This document shows positions 27,787 to 38,405 of a stretch of DNA of 64,000 nt, one piece after another. The position numbers were made by a program, and so were the translations under genes. The stretch covers positions 1 through 64,000 of the forward strand of contig JBFYZZ010000152.1 of assembly GCA_041309225.1 (NCBI GenBank), read 5' to 3'. The notes under the pieces were generated by a model that saw nothing but the letters and a program-made list of their open reading frames with translations, had not been told where the DNA came from and made no database searches. This DNA comes from JAFGLY01 sp041309225. Lineage in GTDB: Bacteria > Myxococcota_A > UBA796 > JAFGLY01. Positions within the stretch are counted from its first letter, which is position 1, and the number at the start of each line of letters is the position of its first letter.

Positions 27787-30153
27787 ATGGAAGACTTCGA
27801 GCGACTGGGCGCGTTCTACCTCGGACGCGAGCTGGATACCGCCACCCGCGCGCCGGGCCCGCTGCTCCTCCTGGACGCCCGGGACCTGACCACGCACGGC
27901 GTCGTGATCGGCATGACCGGCAGCGGCAAGACGGGGCTGGCCATCGCCCTGCTCGAGGAGGCCGCGATCGACGGGGTCCCGGTGATCGCGATCGACCCCA
28001 AGGGAGACCTGGGCAACCTCCTGCTCTCCTTCCCCGACCTCGCGCCCGCCGACTTCCGGCCCTGGGTGGAGGAGGAGGCGGCCGCCAAGGGCCTGGATCC
28101 GGCCGTACTCGCGGACCGGGAGGCGACCCGGTGGCGGGAGGGGCTGGCCGCGTGGGGCCAGGGACCCGACCGGATCCGGCGCCTCCGGGACCGCGTGGAC
28201 CTCGCCATCTACACCCCCGGCGCCCGGGCACGGCCGCTCGCGGTGCTCCGGGGGTTCGACGCGCCCTCCGAGGCGGTGCGGCTCGATCCGGTGGCCCTCG
28301 GCGAGCGCGTCCGCAACACGGTGTCCGGCCTGCTCGGGCTCCTCGGGATCGAGGCCGATCCGCTCCGCAGCCGGGAGCACCTCCTCCTGTCGGCGCTGCT
28401 CTCGGCCGCGTGGGGCGAGGGCCGTGGCCTCGACCTCGGCACCCTCGTGGGGGCCGTCCGCGAGCCGCCCTTCGACCGCCTGGGCGTCATGGACCTGGAG
28501 ACGTTCTACCCGGCGAAGGATCGCTTCGAGCTCGCCCTGTTGCTGAACGGGCTCCTCGCCTCCCCCACGTTCGCCGCCTGGGCCGAGGGGGAGCCGCTCG
28601 ACGTGCGCACGCTCCTCTGGACCGCCGACGGCCGGCCCCGTGTATCCGTGATCTCCATCGCGCACCTGCCCGACGCCGAACGCATGTTCCTCGTCACGCG
28701 CGTGCTCGACGAGGTGCTCGCCTGGACCCGCGCCCAGGCGGGCACGCCCAGCCTGCGGGCGCTCCTCTACATGGACGAGGTCTTCGGGTTCTTCCCGCCG
28801 GTGGCCGCGCCGCCCTCCAAGGCCCCGATGCTCACGCTCCTCAAGCAGGCGCGGGCCTTCGGCCTCGGTGTGGTGCTCGCCACCCAGAACCCCGTGGACC
28901 TCGACTACAAGGGCCTGGGCAACGCCGGTACGTGGTTCGTGGGGCGGCTGCAGACCGAGCGCGACGTCGCGCGCGTGGTCGATGCGCTGGAGGCCGCGGC
29001 GGCCGGAACCTCGCGCGCCGAACTCGCGGCCCTGCTCACGGGGCTCGCCCCGCGCACCTTCCTGCTGCACTCGATCCACGCGGCGCGGCCCTTGGTCTTC
29101 TCCTCCCGCTGGGCCATGTCCTACCTCCGGGGTCCCCTGACACTCCCGCAGATCGCCACGCTCTCCCCAGCCCCGGCGTCCGTCACCCCCGTCGCCTCGG
29201 CGATGCCTGCGCCCATCGCCCCGTCGTCTCAGGCCGGCGCGGCCCCGGCGGCCGGGGACCGCGCACGCGCGGGGGCCCGTCCCATTCTCCCCCCAGAGAT
29301 CCCACAGTTCTTCGCCCCGATCCAGGGTCAGCCCTCCGGCAGGGTCTACCGGGCCCGCGTGCTCGGCGCCGCCCGCGTCCGGACCGTGAACGCGAAGGCC
29401 GGCGTGGACCTGATCCGGCCGGTCCGGCGCGTGGCCGCACCCACCTCCGGCCCCCTCCCGGTCGACTGGGACCGGTCTTCGACCTTCGAGATCGACCTCA
29501 CCCAGCTGGAGCGGGAGCCCGCGGCCGGCGTGCCCTTCGAGCCGCCGGGGGTGGGACTCCAGGCCCGCCACCTGGATCGCTGGGGCAGGGATCTCACGCG
29601 CTGGCTCCAGGTCCACGGCGGGATCACGCTCCTCCAGGCGCCACGCCTCAAGCTCGTGGCGAGGCCAGGGGAGGCGGAGGCGGACTTCCGGATCCGCGTG
29701 GCGCAGGCCGCCCGCGAGTCCCGGGACGCCATGGTCGAGCGGCTTCGGGCGAAGCACGCCACCCGCCTCGCCGGCCTCGCGGAGAAGGTGCGGCGGGCCG
29801 AGGCCCGGGTCCAGGCCCAGGCCGCGCAGGCCAGCCAGAAGAAGCTCGAGACCGCCGTCTCGATGGGCATGGGCATCTTCGGTGGCCTCTTCGGCCGCCG
29901 CTCGCTCACCTCGCGTGCGGGCAGCGCCATCCGCTCGGCGGGTCGCGCCTACCAGGAGTCCAAGGACGTGGACCGGGCCCGGGAGGACCTCGAGGCCGCG
30001 CGCGCGGCCCTGACCGACGCCGAGGCCCGGATCGCCGAGGAGGTCCGGTCGATGGAGTTGGGCGGGGAGGAGCCGCTGGTGCCGCTGCCGCTCGCCCCGC
30101 GCGCCACGGACGTCTCCCTGGACCTCGTCGCCGTGCTCTGGGAAGCGGACTAG
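27787..30153 (+). CDS. HerA/DUF87-type P-loop ATPase
   Basis: A 788-aa cytoplasmic ATPase of the HerA-FtsK superfamily. Walker A is GMTGSGKTGLA (about residues 41-51), followed by the DPKGDLGN strand seen in HerA-type proteins; Walker B is LLYMDEVFGFFPP (about 330). ATQNPVDLDYKGLGNAGTWF is the sensor/Q-loop region. Residues 455-510 are a Pro/Ala linker, and the C terminus (~620-760) is a long coiled coil containing a Gly-rich break (GMGIFGGLFGRRSL). GGAGG precedes the ATG. HerA ATPases pump DNA, often with a NurA nuclease, but no nuclease lies beside this gene. It is convergent with a SNF2-family translocase gene, 88 nt apart. Confidence 0.88.
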   Translation: MEDFERLGAFYLGRELDTATRAPGPLLLLDARDLTTHGVVIGMTGSGKTGLAIALLEEAAIDGVPVIAIDPKGDLGNLLLSFPDLAPADFRPWVEEEAAAKGLDPAVLADREATRWREGLAAWGQGPDRIRRLRDRVDLAIYTPGARARPLAVLRGFDAPSEAVRLDPVALGERVRNTVSGLLGLLGIEADPLRSREHLLLSALLSAAWGEGRGLDLGTLVGAVREPPFDRLGVMDLETFYPAKDRFELALLLNGLLASPTFAAWAEGEPLDVRTLLWTADGRPRVSVISIAHLPDAERMFLVTRVLDEVLAWTRAQAGTPSLRALLYMDEVFGFFPPVAAPPSKAPMLTLLKQARAFGLGVVLATQNPVDLDYKGLGNAGTWFVGRLQTERDVARVVDALEAAAAGTSRAELAALLTGLAPRTFLLHSIHAARPLVFSSRWAMSYLRGPLTLPQIATLSPAPASVTPVASAMPAPIAPSSQAGAAPAAGDRARAGARPILPPEIPQFFAPIQGQPSGRVYRARVLGAARVRTVNAKAGVDLIRPVRRVAAPTSGPLPVDWDRSSTFEIDLTQLEREPAAGVPFEPPGVGLQARHLDRWGRDLTRWLQVHGGITLLQAPRLKLVARPGEAEADFRIRVAQAARESRDAMVERLRAKHATRLAGLAEKVRRAEARVQAQAAQASQKKLETAVSMGMGIFGGLFGRRSLTSRAGSAIRSAGRAYQESKDVDRAREDLEAARAALTDAEARIAEEVRSMELGGEEPLVPLPLAPRATDVSLDLVAVLWEAD

Positions 30154-30241
30154 CCCGCGGGCGTGCTGCCAGCGCTCCGGGTCGTGCGGCACCAGGGCCT
30201 CGATCCAATCCGGGTAGTCCTCGTGGCGCGTCTCCGGGCAT

Positions 30242-33124
<2,883 letters not shown>

Positions 33125-33153
33125 GGGCGGAGGGGTAACCCCCTGCGCGAACG

Positions 33154-33840
33154 TCAGGCCGGTTGCTGCATGAACTGGGTCAGTTGCTTCCGGTCCTTGA
33201 TGACGAGACCTTCGCGGCGGGTCTCGACGAAGCCCTCGCGCTGCCACCGGGTCAGCACGCGGATCGTGGTCTCGACGCGACAGCCCACCATGCTGGCGAG
33301 GTCGCCCCGGGTCAGGCGGACCGGTACGAACGTGCCGCGGGAGTCGGGCAGGCCGACGTCGTCGCCGATGCGCAGGAGCACGCGGGCGAGGCGCTGCTCG
33401 ACGGGCCCGTGCGCCATCTCCTCGAGCCGCTCCACGAACGACTGGAGGCGCATGTGGGAAAGCGCCAGGAGCGTGGACCCGAGCTCGGGCTGGCGCTCGA
33501 GGAGCTCGCGCAGGCGGGAGCGATCGATCCGGATCCCGCGTCCGGAGGCCAGGACCGTGCAGGTGGAGGTGTGGTGGGCCTCGGGCAGGGCGGCGCCTGC
33601 GCCCATGAGCTGGCCGCGGTGGACGAGGTCGAGGATGACGTCGCGGCCGCCGGGCCACTCGCGGGTCAGCTTGAGCGTGCCCGTACAGACGACGAGCATC
33701 CAGTCGGCGGGGTCGCCCTGGCGCCAGAGCACGTCGCCCCGCTTGTAGCGAAGGATCTCGCCCTGCTGCATGATCGCGGCGTTGACGTGGGCCTCGAGAC
33801 AGGGATGGACGCAGGGGCAGATCGTGCGTTCGGTCGGCAT
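33154..33840 (-). CDS. CRP/FNR-family transcription regulator with N-terminal cysteines
   Basis: A 228-aa regulator: a cyclic-nucleotide-binding-like barrel (GEILRYKRGDVLWRQGDP, DLVHRGQLMGAGAALPE), a long dimer helix, and a CRP-type helix-turn-helix (LTRGDLASMVGCRVETTIR, VLTRWQREGF). Cys8, Cys10 and Cys14 (CPCVHPC) cluster before the barrel, with two more in the barrel. This resembles, but does not match, the FNR iron-sulfur spacing, so a redox or oxygen signal is possible. ATG 33840 is preceded by GGTGA. A near-perfect sigma-54 promoter lies 31-47 nt upstream, so its expression should need an activator, most likely the divergent response regulator. Confidence 0.9.
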   Translation of the reverse strand: MPTERTICPCVHPCLEAHVNAAIMQQGEILRYKRGDVLWRQGDPADWMLVVCTGTLKLTREWPGGRDVILDLVHRGQLMGAGAALPEAHHTSTCTVLASGRGIRIDRSRLRELLERQPELGSTLLALSHMRLQSFVERLEEMAHGPVEQRLARVLLRIGDDVGLPDSRGTFVPVRLTRGDLASMVGCRVETTIRVLTRWQREGFVETRREGLVIKDRKQLTQFMQQPA

Positions 33841-33871
33841 GGGGTCACCGGGTGGAGGGGGCGGTGAAGAC

Positions 33872-33887
33872 TGCAAGGGTCGTGCCA
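33872..33887 (-). promoter_or_regulatory. Sigma-54 (RpoN) -24/-12 promoter upstream of crp/fnr
   Basis: On the minus strand TGGCACG-ACCC-TTGCA matches the sigma-54 consensus TGGCACG-N4-TTGC(A/T) at every fixed base. It ends 31 nt before the crp/fnr ATG, which puts the start of transcription about 20 nt before the gene. The divergent neighbour encodes a sigma-54-dependent activator. This is one of the best-supported regulatory sites in the window. Confidence 0.85.
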
Positions 33888-33933
33888 GGATCTGAGTGCG
33901 CAATCATGATCTGCGGCAGAATTCGAACATCCG

Positions 33934-34000
33934 CGATCGGTGGAGGCACCCCCTCGTGGGGGCGGTCATCCGAACGTGCGAAAACACACAACCCGATCGG
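33934..34000. promoter_or_regulatory. Candidate activator-binding (UAS) repeats in the divergent region
   Basis: CGATCGG occurs at 33934-33940 and again at 33994-34000, exactly 60 bp apart. Each has a CGAAC sequence nearby upstream (33923 region and 33971 region). They lie 50-130 bp upstream of the sigma-54 promoter, a normal distance for enhancer sites bound by NtrC-type activators. Evidence is positional plus the repeat only. Confidence 0.35.
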
Positions 34001-34010
34001 ATGCCCCCTG

Positions 34011-34025
34011 TTGTATCTCGCACAA
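34011..34025. promoter_or_regulatory. TTGT-N7-ACAA inverted repeat before the response regulator gene
   Basis: An AT-rich dyad (TTGT 34011-34014, ACAA 34022-34025) lies 37-51 nt upstream of the response-regulator ATG. It loosely resembles a CRP/FNR half-site pair, which would allow cross-control by the divergent gene. Weak evidence. Confidence 0.3.
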
Positions 34026-34061
34026 GTGATGTAGATCAGATGCCCCACCCTGGGAGGCCGT

Positions 34062-35450
34062 ATGTCCGGTCAGGCGAAGATCCTGGTCTGCGACGACGAG
34101 GAGCTCATCCGCTGGTCGCTGTCCGAGTACCTCCAGAAGGAGGGGTACCGCGTGGTGGAGGCGGCAGACGGGATGCAGTGCCTCGAGCAGGTCGCCAACG
34201 AGGTGCCGGACCTCGTGGTCCTGGACCTCAAGATGCCCCGCATGGGGGGGATGGAGGTCCTCCAGCACCTCCAGGACACCGATCCGCTGCTGCCGGTGGT
34301 GGTCATCACCGCCCACGGCGCGGTGGACTCGGCGCTCGAGGCGACGCGGCTCGGGGCGCGGGCCTACCTCGCGAAGCCGTTCGATCTGCGGGAGGTGGGC
34401 CTCCTGCTCCAGCAGGTGCTCAAGGCCCACTCGCTCGAGGCCCAGGTCCGGTACCTGAGGGACCGCCGCGCCTCGTCCTACGACCGAGTGATCGGGCAGT
34501 CCGCGGCCATGCGCCGCCTGGTGGAGACGCTGCGTCGCCTCGAGACCGTGGACGCCCCGACCGTGCTCCTCATCGGCGAGTCGGGCACGGGCAAAGACCT
34601 CATCGCCCACGCCATCCACGAGAACGGCATGCGCCGGAACGCGCCCTTCATGGAGGTGGACTGCGCGGGCCTCACCGAGACGCTCATCGAGTCGGAGCTG
34701 TTCGGGCACGAGCGGGGCGCCTTCACCGACGCCAAGACGACCAAGCGGGGGCTGTTCGAGCTGGCCCGCGGGGGCACCATCTTCCTGGACGAGATCAGCG
34801 AGATGTCGGTGGGGACCCAGGCCAAGCTCCTCCGTTCGCTGGAGAACCGCCGGTTCAAACGGGTGGGCGGTGTCGCGGACATCGAGCTCGACGCCGGGAT
34901 CATCGCCGCCACCAACCGCGACCTGGGCGAGGAGGTGCGCCAGGGCCGGTTCCGGGAGGATCTCTTCTTCCGCCTCAACGTGGTGCGGATCATCGTCCCC
35001 CCGCTCCGCGCCCGGCGGGAGGACATCCCGCTCCTGGCCGAGCACTTCCTGAAGCGGTTCAACCAGAAGTTCGGCCGGGACGTCCGGAGCATCTCGCCGG
35101 AGGCGCAGCGGCGCCTGAAGGCCTATGCCTGGCCCGGCAACGTCCGGGAGCTGCGCAACGTGCTCGAGCGGGTGGTGATCCTGGAGGCGGACGAGGTCGT
35201 CCTGGCCTCCCACCTCCCGCCGGAACTGCGGTTCCCCTCGGACGCCGACGAGGGAGCGCTCCCCGAGACGCGCTTCGTTCTCCCCGAGCAGGGTCTGGAC
35301 CTCGAGACCCTGGAGCGGAGCCTGCTCGACCAGGCCATGGCCCGGACGGGCGGCAACCAGTCCCAGGCCGCCCGCCTCCTGGGCATCAGCCGGTACGCCC
35401 TGCGCTACCGCCTGGAGAAGGCGAAGGATCCCCAGGCGCGGGGAGGCTGA
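34062..35450 (+). CDS. Sigma-54-dependent response regulator (NtrC family)
   Basis: A 462-aa activator with the receiver–AAA+–Fis layout. The receiver (1-120) keeps the phospho-acceptor Asp in LVVLDLKMPRMGG and the Lys in LAKPFD. The AAA+ domain (~145-375) has Walker A GESGTGKD, Walker B GGTIFLDEIS and the sigma-54 contact loop as GAFTDA (residues 219-224) instead of the classic GAFTGA, a variant seen naturally in this family. The C-terminal Fis-type helix-turn-helix is GGNQSQAARLLGISRYALRY. GGGAGG lies 6 nt before the ATG. Its probable target is the sigma-54 promoter in the shared intergenic region. The convergent histidine kinase overlaps its 3' end by 65 bp. Confidence 0.94.
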   Translation: MSGQAKILVCDDEELIRWSLSEYLQKEGYRVVEAADGMQCLEQVANEVPDLVVLDLKMPRMGGMEVLQHLQDTDPLLPVVVITAHGAVDSALEATRLGARAYLAKPFDLREVGLLLQQVLKAHSLEAQVRYLRDRRASSYDRVIGQSAAMRRLVETLRRLETVDAPTVLLIGESGTGKDLIAHAIHENGMRRNAPFMEVDCAGLTETLIESELFGHERGAFTDAKTTKRGLFELARGGTIFLDEISEMSVGTQAKLLRSLENRRFKRVGGVADIELDAGIIAATNRDLGEEVRQGRFREDLFFRLNVVRIIVPPLRARREDIPLLAEHFLKRFNQKFGRDVRSISPEAQRRLKAYAWPGNVRELRNVLERVVILEADEVVLASHLPPELRFPSDADEGALPETRFVLPEQGLDLETLERSLLDQAMARTGGNQSQAARLLGISRYALRYRLEKAKDPQARGG

Positions 35451-36465
35451 CGCGGAACGTGGTCGGGTCGCCCGGCGGAGACGCGAGCTCGAGCGTGCCC
35501 CCCATGGCCTCCAGGAGCGTGCGGGCCAGGGCGAGCACGAGGCCGCTGCCCGTCCGGGTCCGGACCCGGGAGAACGGATCGAAGAGGCGGGCCCGCGCCG
35601 CGGTGGGCACGGGGGGACCGTCGTCCGAGACCGTGAGGCGGGGCCCCGGGCCGACGCGGACCTCCACGCCGTCGGGCCGGGCCGCCACTGCGGCCGCCTC
35701 GGCGAGGAGGCCGGCCAGCCCCTGGTGCAGGAGGGAGGGATCGGCCAGGGTGAGCGCCGGCCCGTCCACGTGGACCCGCGCAGCCGGTGCCGCCGCGAGC
35801 ACGGCGTCGCGCGCGGCCGACGCCAGGTCCACGACGGACCGCGTCGGGGAGGGGGGGCGCGAGAACTCGACGAGGTCCTCCACGATCCGGTCCAGGCGGC
35901 CGACCTGGGCCTGGACCTTGCGCAGGACGTCCCCGTGGCGGGGATCGCCCGGGGACGAGGCCACCACCTGGAACGCCAGCGAGAGGGCGGAGAGTGGGTT
36001 GCGCATCTCGTGGGCCACGTTGGCCGCGAGCACCGCGGTGCGGGCCTGGCAAGCCTGACGCTCGGCACGCACGACGGCTTCCACCGCCTCCGTGACGTCG
36101 TCGAGGAGGACCACCACCTCGGCCGAACGACCGGGTACGGGCGCGATCCGCACCCTCAAGTGGCGAGCCGTCAGCCCCTCGCCGATCACCACGCGGGGGA
36201 CGTGAACCGGCAGGCGGGTGGACAGGGCCTCCCCGATGCGGGTGGGAAGGTCGGACGCCTGCAGGATGGCAGGGGGGATCACGGCGTCGAAGCGACGTCC
36301 TTGCAGGTCGGTCACGTCCAGGCCGGGCAGGCCCGCCCCGAAGACCTGCGTCACCGTGCCGGCAGGATCGAGGCGGAAGGCCACACCCGCGAAGGCGAGC
36401 GACCCGCCGATCTCGAGCCAGGTGGGATCACGGTCGCGACCGGCCGGAGGGGGCGAAGGGGACAT
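35386..36465 (-). CDS. PAS-domain sensor histidine kinase, degenerate ATP-binding motifs
   Basis: A 359-aa soluble kinase: a PAS-like domain (FRLDPAGTVTQVFGAGLPGL), then the H box NVAHEMRNPLSALS (His152), then a HATPase domain. In the ATP site the N-box Asn is missing (GLLAEAAAVAA where LxxNAxxA is expected). The G1 box reads SDDGPPVP (usually DxGxG) and the G2 region GSGLVLAL. No transmembrane helix is visible, so the signal is cytoplasmic. It is convergent with, and overlaps by 65 bp, the response regulator gene; partnership is inferred from proximity. It follows the universal-stress-like gene by 14 nt. Kinase activity may be weak, or it may act mainly as a phosphatase. Confidence 0.85.
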   Translation of the reverse strand: MSPSPPPAGRDRDPTWLEIGGSLAFAGVAFRLDPAGTVTQVFGAGLPGLDVTDLQGRRFDAVIPPAILQASDLPTRIGEALSTRLPVHVPRVVIGEGLTARHLRVRIAPVPGRSAEVVVLLDDVTEAVEAVVRAERQACQARTAVLAANVAHEMRNPLSALSLAFQVVASSPGDPRHGDVLRKVQAQVGRLDRIVEDLVEFSRPPSPTRSVVDLASAARDAVLAAAPAARVHVDGPALTLADPSLLHQGLAGLLAEAAAVAARPDGVEVRVGPGPRLTVSDDGPPVPTAARARLFDPFSRVRTRTGSGLVLALARTLLEAMGGTLELASPPGDPTTFRVSLPAPGDPSPSPGGSAGRTG

Positions 36466-36479
36466 GGGAGCGTGCGGCC

Positions 36480-37211
36480 TCACCCGCTCCCTGTGGGATA
36501 GCACACATCGCGCGCCAGCGGGCGCCGGGACACGGCCACCACCGTGCCGGGATCCCACCGCAGCAGATCCAGGATCCAGGCCGGCTCGGGCCCGTCCGGG
36601 TCCACGGGCACCACCACGATCCGGCCCGGAGAACCGCCGGTCCGGGTCCGGAGACGGGGCTCGGGAACCTCCTGGAGGGGGACACCGGCCCCCTCGGCGA
36701 GGAGGCCCGCGAACACGCGGGGGGCACCGCCCGTGGGCTCGCCGTTGGAGGCGAGGATCACCTCGCGTGCGCGCGCCGACGGCGGGTCGCACGGGGCGGG
36801 CCGCACGGCCGCCACCGGCAGCGGGGAGCACCGCATCACGCTGCGGGCGAGGCCCGGGGGCTCGTCGGGATCGCGGTGGGTGCCGAGGAGGATCCAGCGG
36901 CAGGGAGTGACCGCGGCACACCGGCAGATGCCCTCGGTGGCGTCACCCTCCACGGTGCGGATCCGGACCCGCGCCCCACCGGCCCGGAGCGGGGCCGAGA
37001 GGACGTACAGGTCGGCGAGATCGGCGAGCGGGGACGGCGCGCCGGACACGTGGATCACGAGCGGCACCTCGCCCGTGGCCCGCGCGAGCAGGCCGGCCAC
37101 CCGGAGGGCGTCGGGGTGGGTGCAGGGCAGGTCGAGGGCGACGAGGAAGGCCACGGGTCCCGTCGCGAGCAAGGTCCGTGCCGGGATCGGGCCCGCGGCA
37201 CGGAGATCCAC
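36480..37211 (-). CDS. Universal-stress-protein-like tandem domain protein
   Basis: A 243-aa cytoplasmic protein with two Usp-like alpha/beta units. The first runs from VAFLVALDLPCTHPDALRVA through CRWILLGTHRDP and SVMRCSPLPVAAVRP (the family's strand and SPVPVxVVR ending). The second begins EVILASNGEPTGG and ends in GRIVVVPVDPDG and VVAVSRRP, clearly degenerate. The GxxGx(9)G(S/T) nucleotide motif is not evident. The GTG start lacks a clear ribosome binding site. It sits 14 nt before the histidine kinase gene, so it may feed a stress signal to it. It also starts only 27 nt after the transporter operon, so read-through is possible. Confidence 0.65.
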   Translation of the reverse strand: MDLRAAGPIPARTLLATGPVAFLVALDLPCTHPDALRVAGLLARATGEVPLVIHVSGAPSPLADLADLYVLSAPLRAGGARVRIRTVEGDATEGICRCAAVTPCRWILLGTHRDPDEPPGLARSVMRCSPLPVAAVRPAPCDPPSARAREVILASNGEPTGGAPRVFAGLLAEGAGVPLQEVPEPRLRTRTGGSPGRIVVVPVDPDGPEPAWILDLLRWDPGTVVAVSRRPLARDVCYPTGSG

Positions 37212-37238
37212 CGGACGCCGATCCGGCGCATGGACGCT

Positions 37239-38396
37239 TTAGAAGTACAGCCGGGTCTGGAGGTACCCGATCACGGGGACGAGCCCGAACTCGGAGCGGG
37301 GCTCGACGCCGACCGGCCGCTTCCCGGCACCCGCGAACACGCCCGCGGCGAGGTCGGCATCGACCGCCGCCGACCAGGTGAGCGTGGCGCCGAGGAGGGC
37401 GCTCGGATCCAGGACGTTGACGACGGCGAGGGCGCTCGCGCCGACCAGGGGCGTCACCTCCTGGGCCACCGAGAGGCCCGCGTAGGCGTGGCCGTAGAGC
37501 CACAGGTCGCCCCGGGTCCATCTCTCGTCGGTGGCCAGTGCGAAGTACGCCTCGGCCTCGGCCTCCCCGAAGGTCTGGCCGTAGAGTTCGCCGGTGACCG
37601 TGGTGGTGTCGGTGGGCCGCCAGAGTGCACCGGCCACGCCACGGACCTCGGAACCGTCGTCGGTGAGCGTCACCGCCAGGTCGCCGTAGAGGCCCACCGG
37701 CCCGGCGGCGCCCGACACCGAGGCTCCCAGGACGGGCTCGTGGTACAGCAGGCCCGCGAACAGCGCGAGGTCCGTGCCCAGGAGCGTGGTCCGGCCGTCG
37801 ACGACGACCGCGCTCTCCTCGAGACGCCAGTCGCCCAGGTATGCCCCGAGCACGGTCACCTGGGTGGACGTGCCGGCGTAGGCGTCCACGCGGACGGCGT
37901 CGACGCCGGGCTTGTACTCCGTGTCGAGGGTGGTGGGCGTGAAGGGGGCCACGAGGTCGAGCGGCGTGAAGAGCCTCCCCTCGCCGAAGGAGACGGGCTG
38001 GCGTCCCACCGCCGCCTCGAGGCCGGAGCGCACGATCGTGACGGCCGCCCGGTCCACCCGGAGTCGGGCCTCGAGATCGGCGCCCTCCTCGAGATCCCAG
38101 GTGAGCGGGAGCGCCTCGGGCGCCTCGACCCCCGTTCCGGTGTCGATCCCGCCGAGGCCCCGGAATGCGCCCGAGCCGGCGGTGATCTCAGGGTGGACGT
38201 CCACCCGGAGCCACTCGCCCTCGCGGAGCGCGAGCGCGAGGCGACCCGACACGGTGGTCAGCGTGAAGGGATCCGCGGGCAGGAAGGCCCACTCGTAGGG
38301 CCAGCCCGCGATGACGAAGCTCTTGACGTGCCCGCTGGCGTCCAGGGTGGCGCCGCGGGCCGCGGCGAGCGCGAGGAGCAGGGCCGGTGCCCCCAT
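37239..38396 (-). CDS. Outer-membrane beta-barrel protein, last gene of the tetR-ABC operon
   Basis: A 385-aa protein with a signal peptide (MGAPALLLALAAARGA). Many alternating amphipathic strands follow, closing on a C-terminal Phe (LQTRLYF), the recognition signal of the BAM machinery. RLRVDRAAVTIVRSGLEAAV and GRQPVSFGEGRLFTPLDLVA resemble the DUF1302/porin-like barrels found beside LolA-like and MmpL/ABC transporters. It begins 9 nt after the stop of the LolA-like gene. Inferred role: the outer-membrane end of the transport route encoded by this operon. Confidence 0.8.
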   Translation of the reverse strand: MGAPALLLALAAARGATLDASGHVKSFVIAGWPYEWAFLPADPFTLTTVSGRLALALREGEWLRVDVHPEITAGSGAFRGLGGIDTGTGVEAPEALPLTWDLEEGADLEARLRVDRAAVTIVRSGLEAAVGRQPVSFGEGRLFTPLDLVAPFTPTTLDTEYKPGVDAVRVDAYAGTSTQVTVLGAYLGDWRLEESAVVVDGRTTLLGTDLALFAGLLYHEPVLGASVSGAAGPVGLYGDLAVTLTDDGSEVRGVAGALWRPTDTTTVTGELYGQTFGEAEAEAYFALATDERWTRGDLWLYGHAYAGLSVAQEVTPLVGASALAVVNVLDPSALLGATLTWSAAVDADLAAGVFAGAGKRPVGVEPRSEFGLVPVIGYLQTRLYF

Positions 38397-38405
38397 CGAC
38401 CCGGC

